Assembly: GCF_002967715.1 (NCBI RefSeq)
Contig: NZ_PUIA01000094.1
Location: 186,001-250,000, forward strand
Source: Blastopirellula marina
Lineage (GTDB): Bacteria; Planctomycetota; Planctomycetia; Pirellulales; Pirellulaceae
Direction: 5' to 3'
DNA: 64,000 nucleotides
Shown: one piece after another, positions 1 through 9,115 of the stretch
Numbering within the stretch: position 1 is the stretch's first letter
How the letters are laid out: every line of letters begins with the position of its first letter
Position numbers and translations under genes: made by a program
The notes under the pieces: generated by a model
Seen by the model: the letters and a program-made list of their open reading frames with translations, nothing else
Told to the model about the DNA's origin: nothing
Databases searched by the model: none

Positions 1-740
1 GTCATCCCATCCGGCGTGGCCAGATCGATGATTGGGGCCCCTTTACTGCGGAAAATCGTGCCCTGGTAATTCGCCGGCATGAAGCCGCAAGTCCAGTTCT
101 TCGCTCCGCTGATCGGCCCACCAGTTGGGTCGAGCATGACCACATAACCTGGCAGGTTTTGATTAACCGTCCCCAGGCCGTAGGTAACCCACGAACCGAG
201 CGTTGGGAAACCGCTGAGGATACGCCCCGAGTTCATCATCAACATGGCCGAGCCGTGAATCGGCGAATCGGCCTGACACGATTTCAAGAAGGCGATGTCA
301 TCGACGCACGTTGCCAGGTTCGGAAACAGGTCCGAAACCCACTGCCCCGATTCGCCGTACTGCTTGAAGTTCCACTTCGGCCCAACGACACGCCCTTCGT
401 TCTTCTCGCCGCCACGCCCCTTGGTCTTGACGGGCACGGTCTTCCCGTCCAGGCCGTATAGCTTGGGCTTATAGTCGAACGTATCGATATGGCTTGGACC
501 GCCATACATGAACAGGAAGATCACGTTCTTGGCTTTCCCCTGGAACATGGGCTGCTTGGCTGCCAGAGGATTGTCGAACGACGATACGCCGTCAGCGGCA
601 ACCGCCTGATTGGCCAGAAATCCATCCTTAGCCAGCATGTAGGTCAGCGCCAGACCAGGAAACTTGGCCCCGGCATTCCATAGGAACTCGCGTCGTGTGT
701 TGCCACAATAACTTGGCTTGGGCATTTCCGAGTTCGACAT
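1..740 (-). CDS. DUF1501 family protein (3' end cut by window edge)
   Basis: The reading frame opens at an ATG at 738-740 and runs off the left edge, so about 246 N-terminal residues are present. A GGAAGG ribosome-binding site lies just upstream. Residues 15-40 form a twin-arginine-type signal (TRREFLWNAGAKFPG), followed by KNVIFLFMYGGPSHIDTFD, which is the start of the DUF1501 (sulfatase-like, alkaline phosphatase fold) domain. DUF1501 proteins are abundant in planctomycetes and are probably exported in folded form, but their substrates are unknown. The gene follows the PSD1 gene on the same strand with a 68-base gap. This pairing is typical of planctomycetes and suggests a joint role, possibly in breakdown of complex carbohydrates; that role is inference. 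Confidence 0.9.
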   Translation of the reverse strand, partial: MSNSEMPKPSYCGNTRREFLWNAGAKFPGLALTYMLAKDGFLANQAVAADGVSSFDNPLAAKQPMFQGKAKNVIFLFMYGGPSHIDTFDYKPKLYGLDGKTVPVKTKGRGGEKNEGRVVGPKWNFKQYGESGQWVSDLFPNLATCVDDIAFLKSCQADSPIHGSAMLMMNSGRILSGFPTLGSWVTYGLGTVNQNLPGYVVMLDPTGGPISGAKNWTCGFMPANYQGTIFRSKGAPIIDLATPDGM

Positions 741-808
741 GATTTACCTTCCTTCAAAATATATTTCATTCACTGAACAGGCACCGCTTCTCGTAGAAAA
801 GCAGAGTG

Positions 809-3238
809 TTAGTCCAGGAAGAAGAATTCATTCAAGTTAATCAGCATCAGGCAATACAAATCGAATGCCCGCTGGTCATCGAGTCCGTGATCTTTCTTCA
901 GGTCGTTGATCAGCGAGATGCCAACCTTGACGTCCTGATCGTTTGCCTCGCGAGCCATGGCGAATTGGATCGCCTCGCGAATCTGATCTTCTGGCGTAGT
1001 TGCACCGGTCTCGCGAACACGTTTGGCCAGTTCGGTCGACTGGGCGTTAGCGAAGTCGCCGTTGATCATGCCCAGGGCCTGGGCCGGCTGCGTGGTCACG
1101 AAACGGTCTTCACAAGGAGCATCCGTTTCAGGGAAGTCGAAGTTCGACAGGATCGGCGTCAACAGCGATCGTTTCACATGAATGTAAACGGCACGGCGGG
1201 CCTGCTCTTCGTACGATGAATTGCCCCAGCCATCGCCAGGCTTCGACTGACCGGCCATCACTTCGGCCGAGATCTTCGGGTAGAAGCCGTGACCGTACAT
1301 CTTTTCATTCAGTCGTCCATTGACCAGCAAGATCGAATCCCGCACCTCTTCGGCCGTCAGTCGACGCGAATTGAATCGCCAGAAGAGCTCGTTTGCCGGA
1401 TCTTGGGCCAACCCTTTTTCCGCACCGGCGGACGACATTTGATAGGCCGCCGAGAGCATCATCAGTCGCTGCATGTGCTTGATATCCCACCCACTGCGAA
1501 CGAACTCCTTCGTCAGCCAATCCAACAGTTCCGGATGCGTGGGGGGCGTGCCCAGTTGGCCGAAGTTACTGGACGATCGCACCAGGCCGCGACCGAACTG
1601 GTACTGCCAGATTCGATTGACCATCACGCGAGCCGTCATCAGGTTGTCTTCCGAGGCGATCCACTTCGCCAATACCAACCGGCGTCCCGCAGTTTGCTGC
1701 TCGGCGGTTGGCTGAGGGATCTCTGGATTCGCTGTATTGAAGTATTTTGGATAGCCAGGAACGACCGCATCGCCAGGGACGTGCGGATTGCCTCGCAGCA
1801 TGACCTTCGTTTCCGGCGGGTTCTTATCGGCCTTATTCACTGCCAAGGCGAAGTCGCGAGCGGGCAGGTACTTTTCCTTGTCGTTGATCGCATCCAGTTG
1901 CCGCTTGAGTTCGGCATACTCGGAAGCTTCGTTAGGAACGAGTTCGGCAATTCGACCATCCATGCGTTCACGACGTCGATTCGGATCACGCTGCCGCTTG
2001 ATATCCTTTTGTTCTTCCTTGGGCAACTGCTCAATCGCCGCCGAGATGATCTCGTTCATGCGATTCTCGACTGCCTGGCGTTCGCGTTGATGATTCTCGT
2101 GAGCCGAAATCACTTCCGGCGAAGAGATCTCACGCTGACTGAACGAAACGTCCCCGCGATTGCCGTAAGGCTTCATGCCGCGAAAGAACGACAGGAACTG
2201 GTAATAGTTTTCCTGGCTGATCGGATCGATCTTATGATCGTGGCAGCGAGCACACCCGATCGTGATCCCCAGAAACGTTTTGCTGGTGGTCGAGATAATA
2301 TCGTCGTATTGGTCAAACTCGTGCAGCAGAGGATCGGCCGGCTCGTCGTCCCAGACACCCAACTTGTAATAGCCCGTGGCGATAATCGATTCCGACGTCG
2401 GATTCTCGATTTCATCCCCCGCCAACTGCTCGATAACAAACTGATCGTACGGTTTGTTTTCGTTGAATGAGCGAATCACGTAGTCGCGGTACTTCCAGGC
2501 GTTTGGTTTAACGCCATCCCGTTCGTAACTATTGGTTTCCGCGAAACGGACCAGGTCGAGCCAATGTCGCCCCCACTTCTCGCCGTAATGCTCGGAAGCA
2601 AGAAGCTTTTCGACCAGGTTCTTCCACGCATCTGGCGAATTATCCTTCTCGAACGCTTCAATCTCTTCTTTCGTCGGCGGCAAGCCGGTCAGGTTGTAGT
2701 AGGCCCTACGAATCAGGGTACGCTTCGAGGCAGGTGCATTCGGCTCTAAACCGCTATCTTCCAGGCGAGCAAGAATGAACTCATCGATTGGGTTTTGGGC
2801 CCAGCCTTCACGCTTGTTTTTTGGCGGCTGGGGATCGGAAACAGGCTCAAAAGCCCAATGCCCTTGAAACTGAGCACCTTCCTTGATCCATGTCTTAAGA
2901 ATGGCTAGTTCTTCCGGCTTTACCCCCTCACCTTCGGGGGGCATTCTCTCGGACTCGTCATGGGAAGTAATACGTCGAATGAGTTCGCTTTCTTCCACAT
3001 TACCGGGAACGATCGCAATCATGCCAGAGTCGGCCTCGGCGACGGACGTTTCCCGTTCATCCAGACGCAAGCTGCTCTCTTGTTCCGCGGGTCCATGGCA
3101 GGCAAAGCACTTTTTTGCCAGGATCGGCTTCACGTCGCGATTGAATTTGACGGTTGGCTCTGCGGACTCTTGAGCCTGAACCATCCCGGTGCAGACCAAC
3201 ATGACAAGACATGTCAACGCAGTTAAGGGGAACCGCAT
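809..3238 (-). CDS. PSCyt1/PSCyt2/PSD1 (DUF1549/DUF1553) planctomycete cytochrome-type protein
   Basis: The start is taken at the ATG at 3236-3238, giving 809 residues; an in-frame ATG seven codons upstream would precede the signal peptide. A Sec signal (MRFPLTALTCLVMLVCTGMV) is followed by VKPILAKKCFACHGP, the CXXCH heme site of the PSCyt1 domain at about residues 44-48. PSCyt2 (DUF1549) follows from about residue 135 and carries a second CXXCH (CARCHDHK) near its end. The PSD1 (DUF1553) domain fills the C-terminal third and includes MVNRIWQYQFGRGLV. The protein is probably periplasmic and heme-binding. It heads a likely two-gene operon with the DUF1501 gene and is divergent from an AraC-type regulator that could control it. 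The redox partner and substrate are not known. Confidence 0.93.
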   Translation of the reverse strand: MRFPLTALTCLVMLVCTGMVQAQESAEPTVKFNRDVKPILAKKCFACHGPAEQESSLRLDERETSVAEADSGMIAIVPGNVEESELIRRITSHDESERMPPEGEGVKPEELAILKTWIKEGAQFQGHWAFEPVSDPQPPKNKREGWAQNPIDEFILARLEDSGLEPNAPASKRTLIRRAYYNLTGLPPTKEEIEAFEKDNSPDAWKNLVEKLLASEHYGEKWGRHWLDLVRFAETNSYERDGVKPNAWKYRDYVIRSFNENKPYDQFVIEQLAGDEIENPTSESIIATGYYKLGVWDDEPADPLLHEFDQYDDIISTTSKTFLGITIGCARCHDHKIDPISQENYYQFLSFFRGMKPYGNRGDVSFSQREISSPEVISAHENHQRERQAVENRMNEIISAAIEQLPKEEQKDIKRQRDPNRRRERMDGRIAELVPNEASEYAELKRQLDAINDKEKYLPARDFALAVNKADKNPPETKVMLRGNPHVPGDAVVPGYPKYFNTANPEIPQPTAEQQTAGRRLVLAKWIASEDNLMTARVMVNRIWQYQFGRGLVRSSSNFGQLGTPPTHPELLDWLTKEFVRSGWDIKHMQRLMMLSAAYQMSSAGAEKGLAQDPANELFWRFNSRRLTAEEVRDSILLVNGRLNEKMYGHGFYPKISAEVMAGQSKPGDGWGNSSYEEQARRAVYIHVKRSLLTPILSNFDFPETDAPCEDRFVTTQPAQALGMINGDFANAQSTELAKRVRETGATTPEDQIREAIQFAMAREANDQDVKVGISLINDLKKDHGLDDQRAFDLYCLMLINLNEFFFLD

Positions 3239-3259
3239 AACATTACTTAAGTAGAGCAT

Positions 3260-3649
3260 ATATAGTAACTTACAGCGTAGTTGAGGTAGGACTATACTTT
3301 GCGGAAGCGAAACGCTTTCGACAAGGCATCGCTAGGGTTGAGAGAAGCTTTACTCCATCGTTCCCTCTATTCTTCACTTTGTAAGGAGGTGAATCAATGA
3401 GATTTACCGAAAACGTATTGAGAGCCTTTTCCTGGCTGCTATCTAGGGCGACAACTTGACTTACGTTCACACTGAAAATCGTGCAGCAGCCGAGGTTCTC
3501 TATCTGTTTCAGCCTACTTTGTGGTGGAAAGAAATTCTTAGAAAATTTGTCCCCACAATTACCTCATGATTGCGTTTGAGAATCATTTCGGCCCATAATG
3601 GGAAACCTGTTCTGACAAGCAACCTCATCGCTGCCTGAGCCCCTTTTCC
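3260..3649. other. Divergent intergenic region between the PSD1 gene and the XylR-like regulator
   Basis: This 390-base region should hold promoters for both divergent genes, but no promoter stands out clearly. It contains one conspicuous element, a short reading frame with a perfect Shine-Dalgarno sequence (listed separately). The rest is AT-richer than the flanking genes. Confidence 0.5.
3397..3459 (+). CDS. Candidate 20-residue small protein or leader peptide
   Basis: An ATG at 3397 opens a 20-codon frame ending in TGA at 3457-3459, with predicted sequence MRFTENVLRAFSWLLSRATT. Immediately upstream, TAAGGAGGTGA (3382-3392) matches the anti-Shine-Dalgarno end of 16S rRNA over 11 bases. GGAGG is 7 bases from the ATG, which is ideal spacing. 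The peptide could form a short amphipathic helix. It lies 190 bases upstream of the XylR-like regulator on the same strand and could be a translated leader or an independent microprotein. There is no homology evidence, so the case rests only on the ribosome-binding site. Confidence 0.3.
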   Translation: MRFTENVLRAFSWLLSRATT

Positions 3650-4822
3650 ATGCAACGTCGTCGCGTCATGCTCATTGTTGAGACCTCTCTCGTCTACGGA
3701 CGCGAGGTCCTCCGTGGTATCAATCGTTATGTAGTGGCCAATGAGCCGTGGTCGATGTTTGTCGATCTGCGCGAATTGGCTTACCGCCCACCTGCATGGC
3801 TAGAGAACTGGGACGGCGACGGTATCATCACCCGAAGTACCACCCCTGCCCTGGCTGAACAGCTTAAGGCGTGGAACATCCCCACCGTCGACCTCACCGA
3901 CATTTACGGGGATCAAGGGCTCCCTCATATCGGCACCGATCACGAGGCGGTCGGGCGAATGGGTGCGGCTCACCTGCTGGAACGTGGCTTCCGTCATTTC
4001 GCATTTTGTGGCTTCAGTGGACACAATTGGTCGACCCGCCGATACCAAGGCTTTAAGGACGCGATCGAGAAAACCGCTGGCCCCGTCGAACTACTGGAAG
4101 GTCCTTGGGACAGCTCCTCGGCCCTTACCTGGGAACAACAACAAGCACAACTCTGTGACTGGTTGCGCGGTCTGCCCCGCCCGATCGGCATCATGGCCTG
4201 TAACGATATGCGAGGCCAGCACGTCCTAGATGCTTGCCGCCGGATTAGTGCCGCCGTTCCGGAAGAGGTCGCCGTGATCGGGGTCGATAACGACGAATTA
4301 GTTTGTGAGCTATGCGATCCGCCCCTCTCGAGCGTGATGCCCAACCCACAGCGTATCGGCTTCGAGGCCGCGGCCCTGCTCGATCGCCTCATGAAAGGGG
4401 AAGCACCCACCCAGATGAGCAAGCTAGTCGAACCGCTGGGTATCGTGACTCGGCAATCGACCGACGTACTGGCCATCGAAGACCCACTGGTTGCTTCCGC
4501 CGTGAAGTACATCCGTCAGCACGCTTGCGACGGAATCTCGGTGGTCGACGTTCTGCAGCATGTGCCAGTCTCGCGAAGCATCCTGGAACGCCGCTTCCGC
4601 AAGTTCATCGGACGCAGCCCTCAAGCCGAGATCCGCAACGTGCAGCTCAAACGTGTGAAGCAACTCCTACGTGAGACCGATCTTCCGTTGGAACGCATTG
4701 CCGGCTTATCTGGCTACGATCACCCAGAGTACATGAGCGTCGTCTTCAAACGAGAACTCGGCCAGACACCGGGTCAGTACCGCACGCAAAACGTGAAGGG
4801 TGCCTCGCGTCGGTTCCGATAG
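3650..4822 (+). CDS. XylR-type transcriptional regulator (sugar-binding domain plus AraC HTH)
   Basis: The 390-residue protein matches the length and order of E. coli XylR (392 residues). A LacI/periplasmic-binding-like domain at about residues 5-270 includes GIGTDHEAVGRMGAAHL-like and IGVDNDELVCELCDPPLSSV segments. The AraC pair of helix-turn-helix motifs at about 285-385 ends in the family signature GYDHPEYMSVVFKRELGQTPGQYR. Such regulators bind a sugar and activate or repress neighbouring catabolic genes. It is divergent from the PSD1/DUF1501 pair, which makes that pair a plausible target (inference). The ligand cannot be read from the sequence. It converges on the FecR-like gene with only 25 bases between stop codons. 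Confidence 0.92.
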   Translation: MQRRRVMLIVETSLVYGREVLRGINRYVVANEPWSMFVDLRELAYRPPAWLENWDGDGIITRSTTPALAEQLKAWNIPTVDLTDIYGDQGLPHIGTDHEAVGRMGAAHLLERGFRHFAFCGFSGHNWSTRRYQGFKDAIEKTAGPVELLEGPWDSSSALTWEQQQAQLCDWLRGLPRPIGIMACNDMRGQHVLDACRRISAAVPEEVAVIGVDNDELVCELCDPPLSSVMPNPQRIGFEAAALLDRLMKGEAPTQMSKLVEPLGIVTRQSTDVLAIEDPLVASAVKYIRQHACDGISVVDVLQHVPVSRSILERRFRKFIGRSPQAEIRNVQLKRVKQLLRETDLPLERIAGLSGYDHPEYMSVVFKRELGQTPGQYRTQNVKGASRRFR

Positions 4823-4847
4823 GCAGCTAGACCCTCAAATCCAGACT

Positions 4848-6503
4848 CTACGGTTGGTCCACGTTCGCTGAACTCGAATCGATCTTGTACTTGGCCATCA
4901 ATGCCTTCATCGCCAGTTGGTATTCCTGCTCGCTAAGTAGTCGATCAAAGATGACGACCTCTGCGATGACCCCAGAGTAAAAGTCCTGGGTGCGCCAACG
5001 GTGACCTCCAATGATTCGGGATGATTTACCAGCGATAGGGCCATAAGCCATCGATTCGGCCATCAATTGGCCGTTGGTGAAGAGCTGAAACAGGTTCTCC
5101 TTGGTACTGTAGCGGCAACCACTCACGAAAAGTTCGCCATGAGTATACGGCTTTGAGCTGTGTAAGAGATTATTACCGACGTACGGGCCTTCGATGGCGT
5201 AGATACGGCCTTCCAAGGTGGGTCCGTCTATCACGTCAAGCACAAGGACCGAAGGGCTATTGAAGTTGATGAGCTGGGCGTTTCTGTCCGGTTTGCTCCG
5301 AGGATTTGTAGAAGCCACAATCAACACAGAGACTTCATTGCCAAACGTCACCGGCGTTGTGGAAAGGAACTGGTTCTCGTCAAATCGCAAGGCGGGACGG
5401 CCATTGGCCATTTCGAATTCGAACGCCGGACGATGGTTTGGATCTACCTGCCAGGCATTGCTTTCGATTTCTGCATCGCCCATGTTCTGCCAACAGATGA
5501 CACGATCTTTGCCGTCTACCTGGACTCCAATGGTTGCGTCGAGCCACAGTTTGGGTTTGTCGGCAAAATCAACCGCGGCGATTCCTTCTTTGGGAATCGC
5601 GTCGGCTGCCAGCTTCTCTGGCACGCGAATAAAGAGACTTGGGTTGTTTGGTATCTCGACGTACTTTCGGTTCACACGAGTACGAGCCGCCATATTCGTA
5701 GTCAGCCGAAATGATTCCTTGCCTATGGCAGGAATAACCTCGGCTTCCCCCTGAAATACGTGCGTTTCCGCCGCACCATTGGGAAGAACATGAACACCAA
5801 ACTCGGTACCATAGTCAATGACCTTACCGCTCGGGGTGCCAATCTCAAAACCCGAAGCATTTATCGGAACCACAGCTGCGATTCGCCCCTCATTCAGATA
5901 TGCACTGTTGTCGGAAAGGATCTTTAGCTCAGCTGGTCCCTCGATGGACAGCTTCACCCCACGAGCGAACTGCAATAGTACCAAGCCTTTGGCAATTCGT
6001 AGTGTTTCCCCAACTTGAAAATGGTTCTCTTGCACGACTCCCCAGCGTTCACTCTCAAACACGCAGTCGATCCGCTGGATAATCTCAACTGGGGCAGGCA
6101 AATTACTCTTGGCCAATTGCTCAGCGCCGCGGTCCGACATCAGGTATCCGTAGCCTAGCAAGCCAGCCACGAAGATAACGCTGGCCGCCAATAAAGCCCA
6201 ACGGCTGGCAACGATTCGCTGCATATCTTGAGCGTGCGCATACACCTTGCCAGGCATCGGCGGATCGTCGTCCGACGGCTCATGCACGGGGCTATTAAGC
6301 AAAAGCTTTGTCGCGAAAGCTTCGCCTCGATACTGCTGCGCAAGCAACGAATTGAGCCTCGTCCCTTCGGAGAATTCCTGCAGCAGTTCCGGGTATGCGG
6401 TAAAGAGCGATTCCAGTTCCAGCGTTTCTTCGGCTTCAATGTCGCCAGCACACCAGCGGCTGGCAAGTTCGTTGAAGCGTGCTTGTTGGGCATCGGGGAT
6501 CAT
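4848..6503 (-). CDS. FecR-domain / LamG-like membrane protein (putative anti-sigma partner)
   Basis: The chosen start is the ATG at 6501-6503, which overlaps the stop codon of the upstream sigma factor gene as ATGA; this implies translational coupling and gives 551 residues. The cytoplasmic N-terminus (about 1-100) is acidic and starts MIPDAQQARFNELASRW. A single transmembrane helix lies at about 102-121 (LLAASVIFVAGLLGYGYL). A FecR-like domain follows at about 150-260 (LQFARGVKLSIEGPAEL, IGTPSGKVIDYGTEFGVHV). The C-terminal third resembles a concanavalin A-like (LamG_3) lectin fold, ending with AEVVIFDRLLSEQEYQLAM. Sigma-FecR-LamG pairs are common in planctomycetes, where the membrane protein probably relays an envelope or carbohydrate signal to the sigma factor (inference). 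Confidence 0.88.
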   Translation of the reverse strand: MIPDAQQARFNELASRWCAGDIEAEETLELESLFTAYPELLQEFSEGTRLNSLLAQQYRGEAFATKLLLNSPVHEPSDDDPPMPGKVYAHAQDMQRIVASRWALLAASVIFVAGLLGYGYLMSDRGAEQLAKSNLPAPVEIIQRIDCVFESERWGVVQENHFQVGETLRIAKGLVLLQFARGVKLSIEGPAELKILSDNSAYLNEGRIAAVVPINASGFEIGTPSGKVIDYGTEFGVHVLPNGAAETHVFQGEAEVIPAIGKESFRLTTNMAARTRVNRKYVEIPNNPSLFIRVPEKLAADAIPKEGIAAVDFADKPKLWLDATIGVQVDGKDRVICWQNMGDAEIESNAWQVDPNHRPAFEFEMANGRPALRFDENQFLSTTPVTFGNEVSVLIVASTNPRSKPDRNAQLINFNSPSVLVLDVIDGPTLEGRIYAIEGPYVGNNLLHSSKPYTHGELFVSGCRYSTKENLFQLFTNGQLMAESMAYGPIAGKSSRIIGGHRWRTQDFYSGVIAEVVIFDRLLSEQEYQLAMKALMAKYKIDSSSANVDQP

Positions 6504-7033
6504 AGTGGGTTGACTCCGGGTTCCATGTTCCGCTGGATACAACGTGATAAACGACTGCGTATCTTTTGGAGCCGTTCGTAGACGGTACTAAGCCCCTTGC
6601 CGTGTTCGGCCGCGATTTCGCTGATCGACTTCTTCTGACGATAGTGCTTGTCCAACGTCACTTGTTCGCTCTTAGAAAGGCGCTCGATGCAGCACTGCAA
6701 GGCATCGATTTGCCGTTCGCGCTGGCTATCGTCTTCCGTTGAGGCGATTGCAAGTTCGTCGAGCTTGATCGAAATAACTTCGCTGAAAATCGCTTGCGGG
6801 CGATTCTTACGCATGAATTCGAGCGCCTTAAGACGGGCGATACCGCGTCCCCAAGCGATGAAGCTGCCCCGCTCAGGCGAATAATCGGCCCTCTTTTCCC
6901 ACAGCGTGATCGCCGTCTCCTGCAACACGTCCTCAGCGTCCTTCAAACGTGGAACGATTGATTGAATGTATTGCAGCAGCGGACCTTGCGCCTCAAGGAA
7001 CGCCATTACGAAATCGTCGTCGATACCACGCAT
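6500..7033 (-). CDS. ECF-type RNA polymerase sigma factor
   Basis: This 177-residue protein has the two conserved sigma-70 blocks. Region 2 (about 10-85) contains DAEDVLQETAITLWEKR and FIAWGRGIARLKALEFMRK. Region 4 (about 120-170) contains RLSKSEQVTLDKHYRQKKS followed by the helix-turn-helix IAAEHGKGLSTVYERLQKI. Its length and sequence fit the planctomycete/Verrucomicrobia ECF group. It would direct RNA polymerase to an unknown regulon, likely under control of the coupled FecR-like protein with which it shares an ATGA overlap. Upstream lies an imperfect inverted repeat (7118-7156). Confidence 0.92.
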   Translation of the reverse strand: MRGIDDDFVMAFLEAQGPLLQYIQSIVPRLKDAEDVLQETAITLWEKRADYSPERGSFIAWGRGIARLKALEFMRKNRPQAIFSEVISIKLDELAIASTEDDSQRERQIDALQCCIERLSKSEQVTLDKHYRQKKSISEIAAEHGKGLSTVYERLQKIRSRLSRCIQRNMEPGVNPL

Positions 7034-7406
7034 TCAAAAGCGCCTAGCGTTAGGGGAATGCCATCCCACCCTGCTTAACTTACTGCCTCATATGAGATTG
7101 AGCACTTCGGAAGGTAATTCTGGAAAAAAATGGAAACTCTCAACTTTTTTCCGGAATCTGATATCGCGCGTAGCAATAGGGTGTATCGGAAGTCGTTCGT
7201 TCGCTGTGCGACTTCCAAGCCCGGACGTGGCTAACTCCTTTTCCTAGCTCATCAATCCATCATTGCTATTGCTCGGACCTACTTTACTTAGCCGAGCCAT
7301 GAGGAGCCGGACGTTATAAGCCGCTACGGCAAAGACCGCAGAGCAAGAGGCATGCTCAACTTATCGCGTTTCGTTCTTATCTATTTGTAACTCATAGGAA
7401 AATTCA
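7034..7406. other. Divergent intergenic region (sigma operon / DUF1559 gene) with an inverted repeat
   Basis: No gene is visible in these 373 bases. An imperfect 12-base inverted repeat, TTC-GGAAAAAA at 7118-7129 against TTTTTTCC-GAA at 7145-7156, could be an operator or a hairpin in the leader of either gene. An AGGA ribosome-binding site lies seven bases before the DUF1559 ATG. Confidence 0.45.
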
Positions 7407-8303
7407 ATGTCCGAAAGAGCACCTGCTAGATCTGGTTTTACTTTGGTAGAGCTGTTAGTGGTAATTGCCATTATTGGGGTTCTTATTGCCCTACTTCTTC
7501 CTGCTGTCCAACAAGCACGCGAAGCCGCACGGCGAATGCAGTGCACGAACAATTTGAAGCAACTTGCCTTAGGAACACACAACTATCACGACACCCTGGG
7601 GGTCTTCCCATCGGGCTGGATTCGTCAAACCGTTGGCGGTCCGAACTACCAGAATAATAATTTCTGGGGTTGGGGTGCCTTATTGCTGCCATACATCGAG
7701 CAGAATAACATCGCCGACCGCATCGACTTTGGTTGGGAGTGGGTCAACAATTCCTCCCTGGGTAATCCCAACGCCGGCTTATCGACAACACCTATCAACG
7801 CTTACGTTTGTCCGAGCGACATTACCGGCCCGCTTAACGGAAAAGAAAACAATAACGGTACGTCCAACTACATTGGTTCGTACGGCAACAAGGGGCTCAA
7901 CACAAGCAGCTTTGTGACCAACGCCCATCAGGGAATCTTTACTCGAGATAGTCATGTTGGTCTGCGTGACATCACGGACGGCACCTCAAACACTATTTTG
8001 TTTGGTGAACGAACCGGAAAGACGGTGGGCTCATCAGACTTCAAAGCAGGCCTATGGGTAGGACCTCGAAGCAACGAGAGTGGATCATACACCTGCATTG
8101 GTCGCGGACCGGATAGTGCCACCAACTACACCAATGGTATCAACTCGACCAATACCTGGGGGCTAGCCCACTCGCTGCATCCCGGCGGAGCCAACTTTGC
8201 CCTATGCGATGGCTCAGTCCGGTTCTACGCCGAAACAATCAACCTTGTGGTATATCAATACCTGATTCAACGCGACGACGGCCAGGTTATTCCAAGCGAG
8301 TAA
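7407..8303 (+). CDS. DUF1559 protein with type II/IV prepilin N-terminus
   Basis: The 298-residue protein starts with a prepilin leader and methylation motif (SGFTLVELLVVIAIIGVL), cleaved after Gly, then a hydrophobic helix running into LLPAVQQAREAARRMQC. The remainder is the DUF1559 domain, with the family's conserved C-terminal histidine/DG element (HPGGANFALCDGSVRF). Hundreds of such paralogues exist in planctomycetes. They are thought to be pseudopilin-like surface or envelope proteins of unknown role. It is followed by a small lipoprotein gene 52 bases downstream on the same strand, a common planctomycete pair and probable operon. Confidence 0.94.
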   Translation: MSERAPARSGFTLVELLVVIAIIGVLIALLLPAVQQAREAARRMQCTNNLKQLALGTHNYHDTLGVFPSGWIRQTVGGPNYQNNNFWGWGALLLPYIEQNNIADRIDFGWEWVNNSSLGNPNAGLSTTPINAYVCPSDITGPLNGKENNNGTSNYIGSYGNKGLNTSSFVTNAHQGIFTRDSHVGLRDITDGTSNTILFGERTGKTVGSSDFKAGLWVGPRSNESGSYTCIGRGPDSATNYTNGINSTNTWGLAHSLHPGGANFALCDGSVRFYAETINLVVYQYLIQRDDGQVIPSE

Positions 8304-8355
8304 TCCAGTATCGCGAAATCAGTAACCATCTATACCACGAGGTAATGGATCCACT

Positions 8356-8787
8356 ATGTTCCAATTTCATTGTTTCTCAATCATCGTCGTCTTGCTTGCG
8401 GCGATGACAGGATGCGGGGCAGATAACGGAAAGTTCTCCTATCAGCCGGTCTCTGGTACCGTGACGATGGATGGCGAACCCTTGGCCAACGCAACGGTTG
8501 CCTTCGTTCCCCAAAGCTCTGGCCTGGAATCCGGTCGACCCTCAACCGGAATGACCGACGCGTCGGGCAAATTTCACCTCCAATCTCTTGGAGGGGAGAA
8601 CGGCGCTGTGGTAGGTGATCATGTCGTTTCGATCTCGACCATGGTTGTCGATATGAATACGCAAGAGGTTACCGCCAAGGAAACCGTTCCCTTGAAATAC
8701 AACGAACGATCAGAACTAACCTTCACCGTTCCTTCCAGCGGGACCGACACCGCCAACTTCGATCTCGAATCGAAAAAGAAACGCTGA
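8356..8787 (+). CDS. Small lipoprotein with carboxypeptidase-regulatory (transthyretin)-like fold
   Basis: The 143-residue protein has a signal peptide ending in a lipobox (AAMTGCGAD, Cys about residue 19), so it should be lipid-anchored. The mature part begins YQPVSGTVTMDGEPLANATV, typical of carboxypeptidase regulatory-like or transthyretin-like beta-sandwich domains found after DUF1559 genes in planctomycetes. No catalytic residues are apparent. It probably acts with the upstream DUF1559 protein. A 10-bp hairpin follows at 8821-8848. Confidence 0.85.
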   Translation: MFQFHCFSIIVVLLAAMTGCGADNGKFSYQPVSGTVTMDGEPLANATVAFVPQSSGLESGRPSTGMTDASGKFHLQSLGGENGAVVGDHVVSISTMVVDMNTQEVTAKETVPLKYNERSELTFTVPSSGTDTANFDLESKKKR

Positions 8788-9115
8788 CAATCTCTTGCGA
8801 TATCGAGACAGTTGCTTTACCAGCGCGAACCCGCAGAGGTTCGCGCTGTCTTGTTAAATGACGCTGAAGCCTGCAAGGGGGCTTGGCTCGGGCTCGTACC
8901 CCGACAGCGCCGATGATCGATCGACTGCCAGCTTGGATTACATCTTTTTGGATAAGAAAGCTATCTGAGCAACCACTTCGTCGGTAGGTCTTTCCAATCT
9001 CGCTGGAAACTCGCATATCGATGAATCGCCAAGTCGACAATTTGAGATTGCCTGAGAATTCGATTACGATTTCTCTTTGACCTTCCTGCCGACTTCTCCT
9101 CATGCGAGCAAAACC
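8788..9115. other. Intergenic region downstream of the lipoprotein gene
   Basis: Apart from the hairpin at 8821-8848 nothing gene-like is supported here. A minus-strand frame crossing the region runs on into the SGNH hydrolase gene and is a shadow. The promoter for the hydrolase gene should lie in the right half. Confidence 0.5.
8821..8848 (+). terminator. Hairpin, probable terminator after the lipoprotein gene
   Basis: Perfect 10-bp stem CAGCGCGAAC / GTTCGCGCTG with an 8-base loop, 33 bases after the stop codon. It is followed by TCTTGTT rather than a strong T-run, so termination may be partial. Confidence 0.5.
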
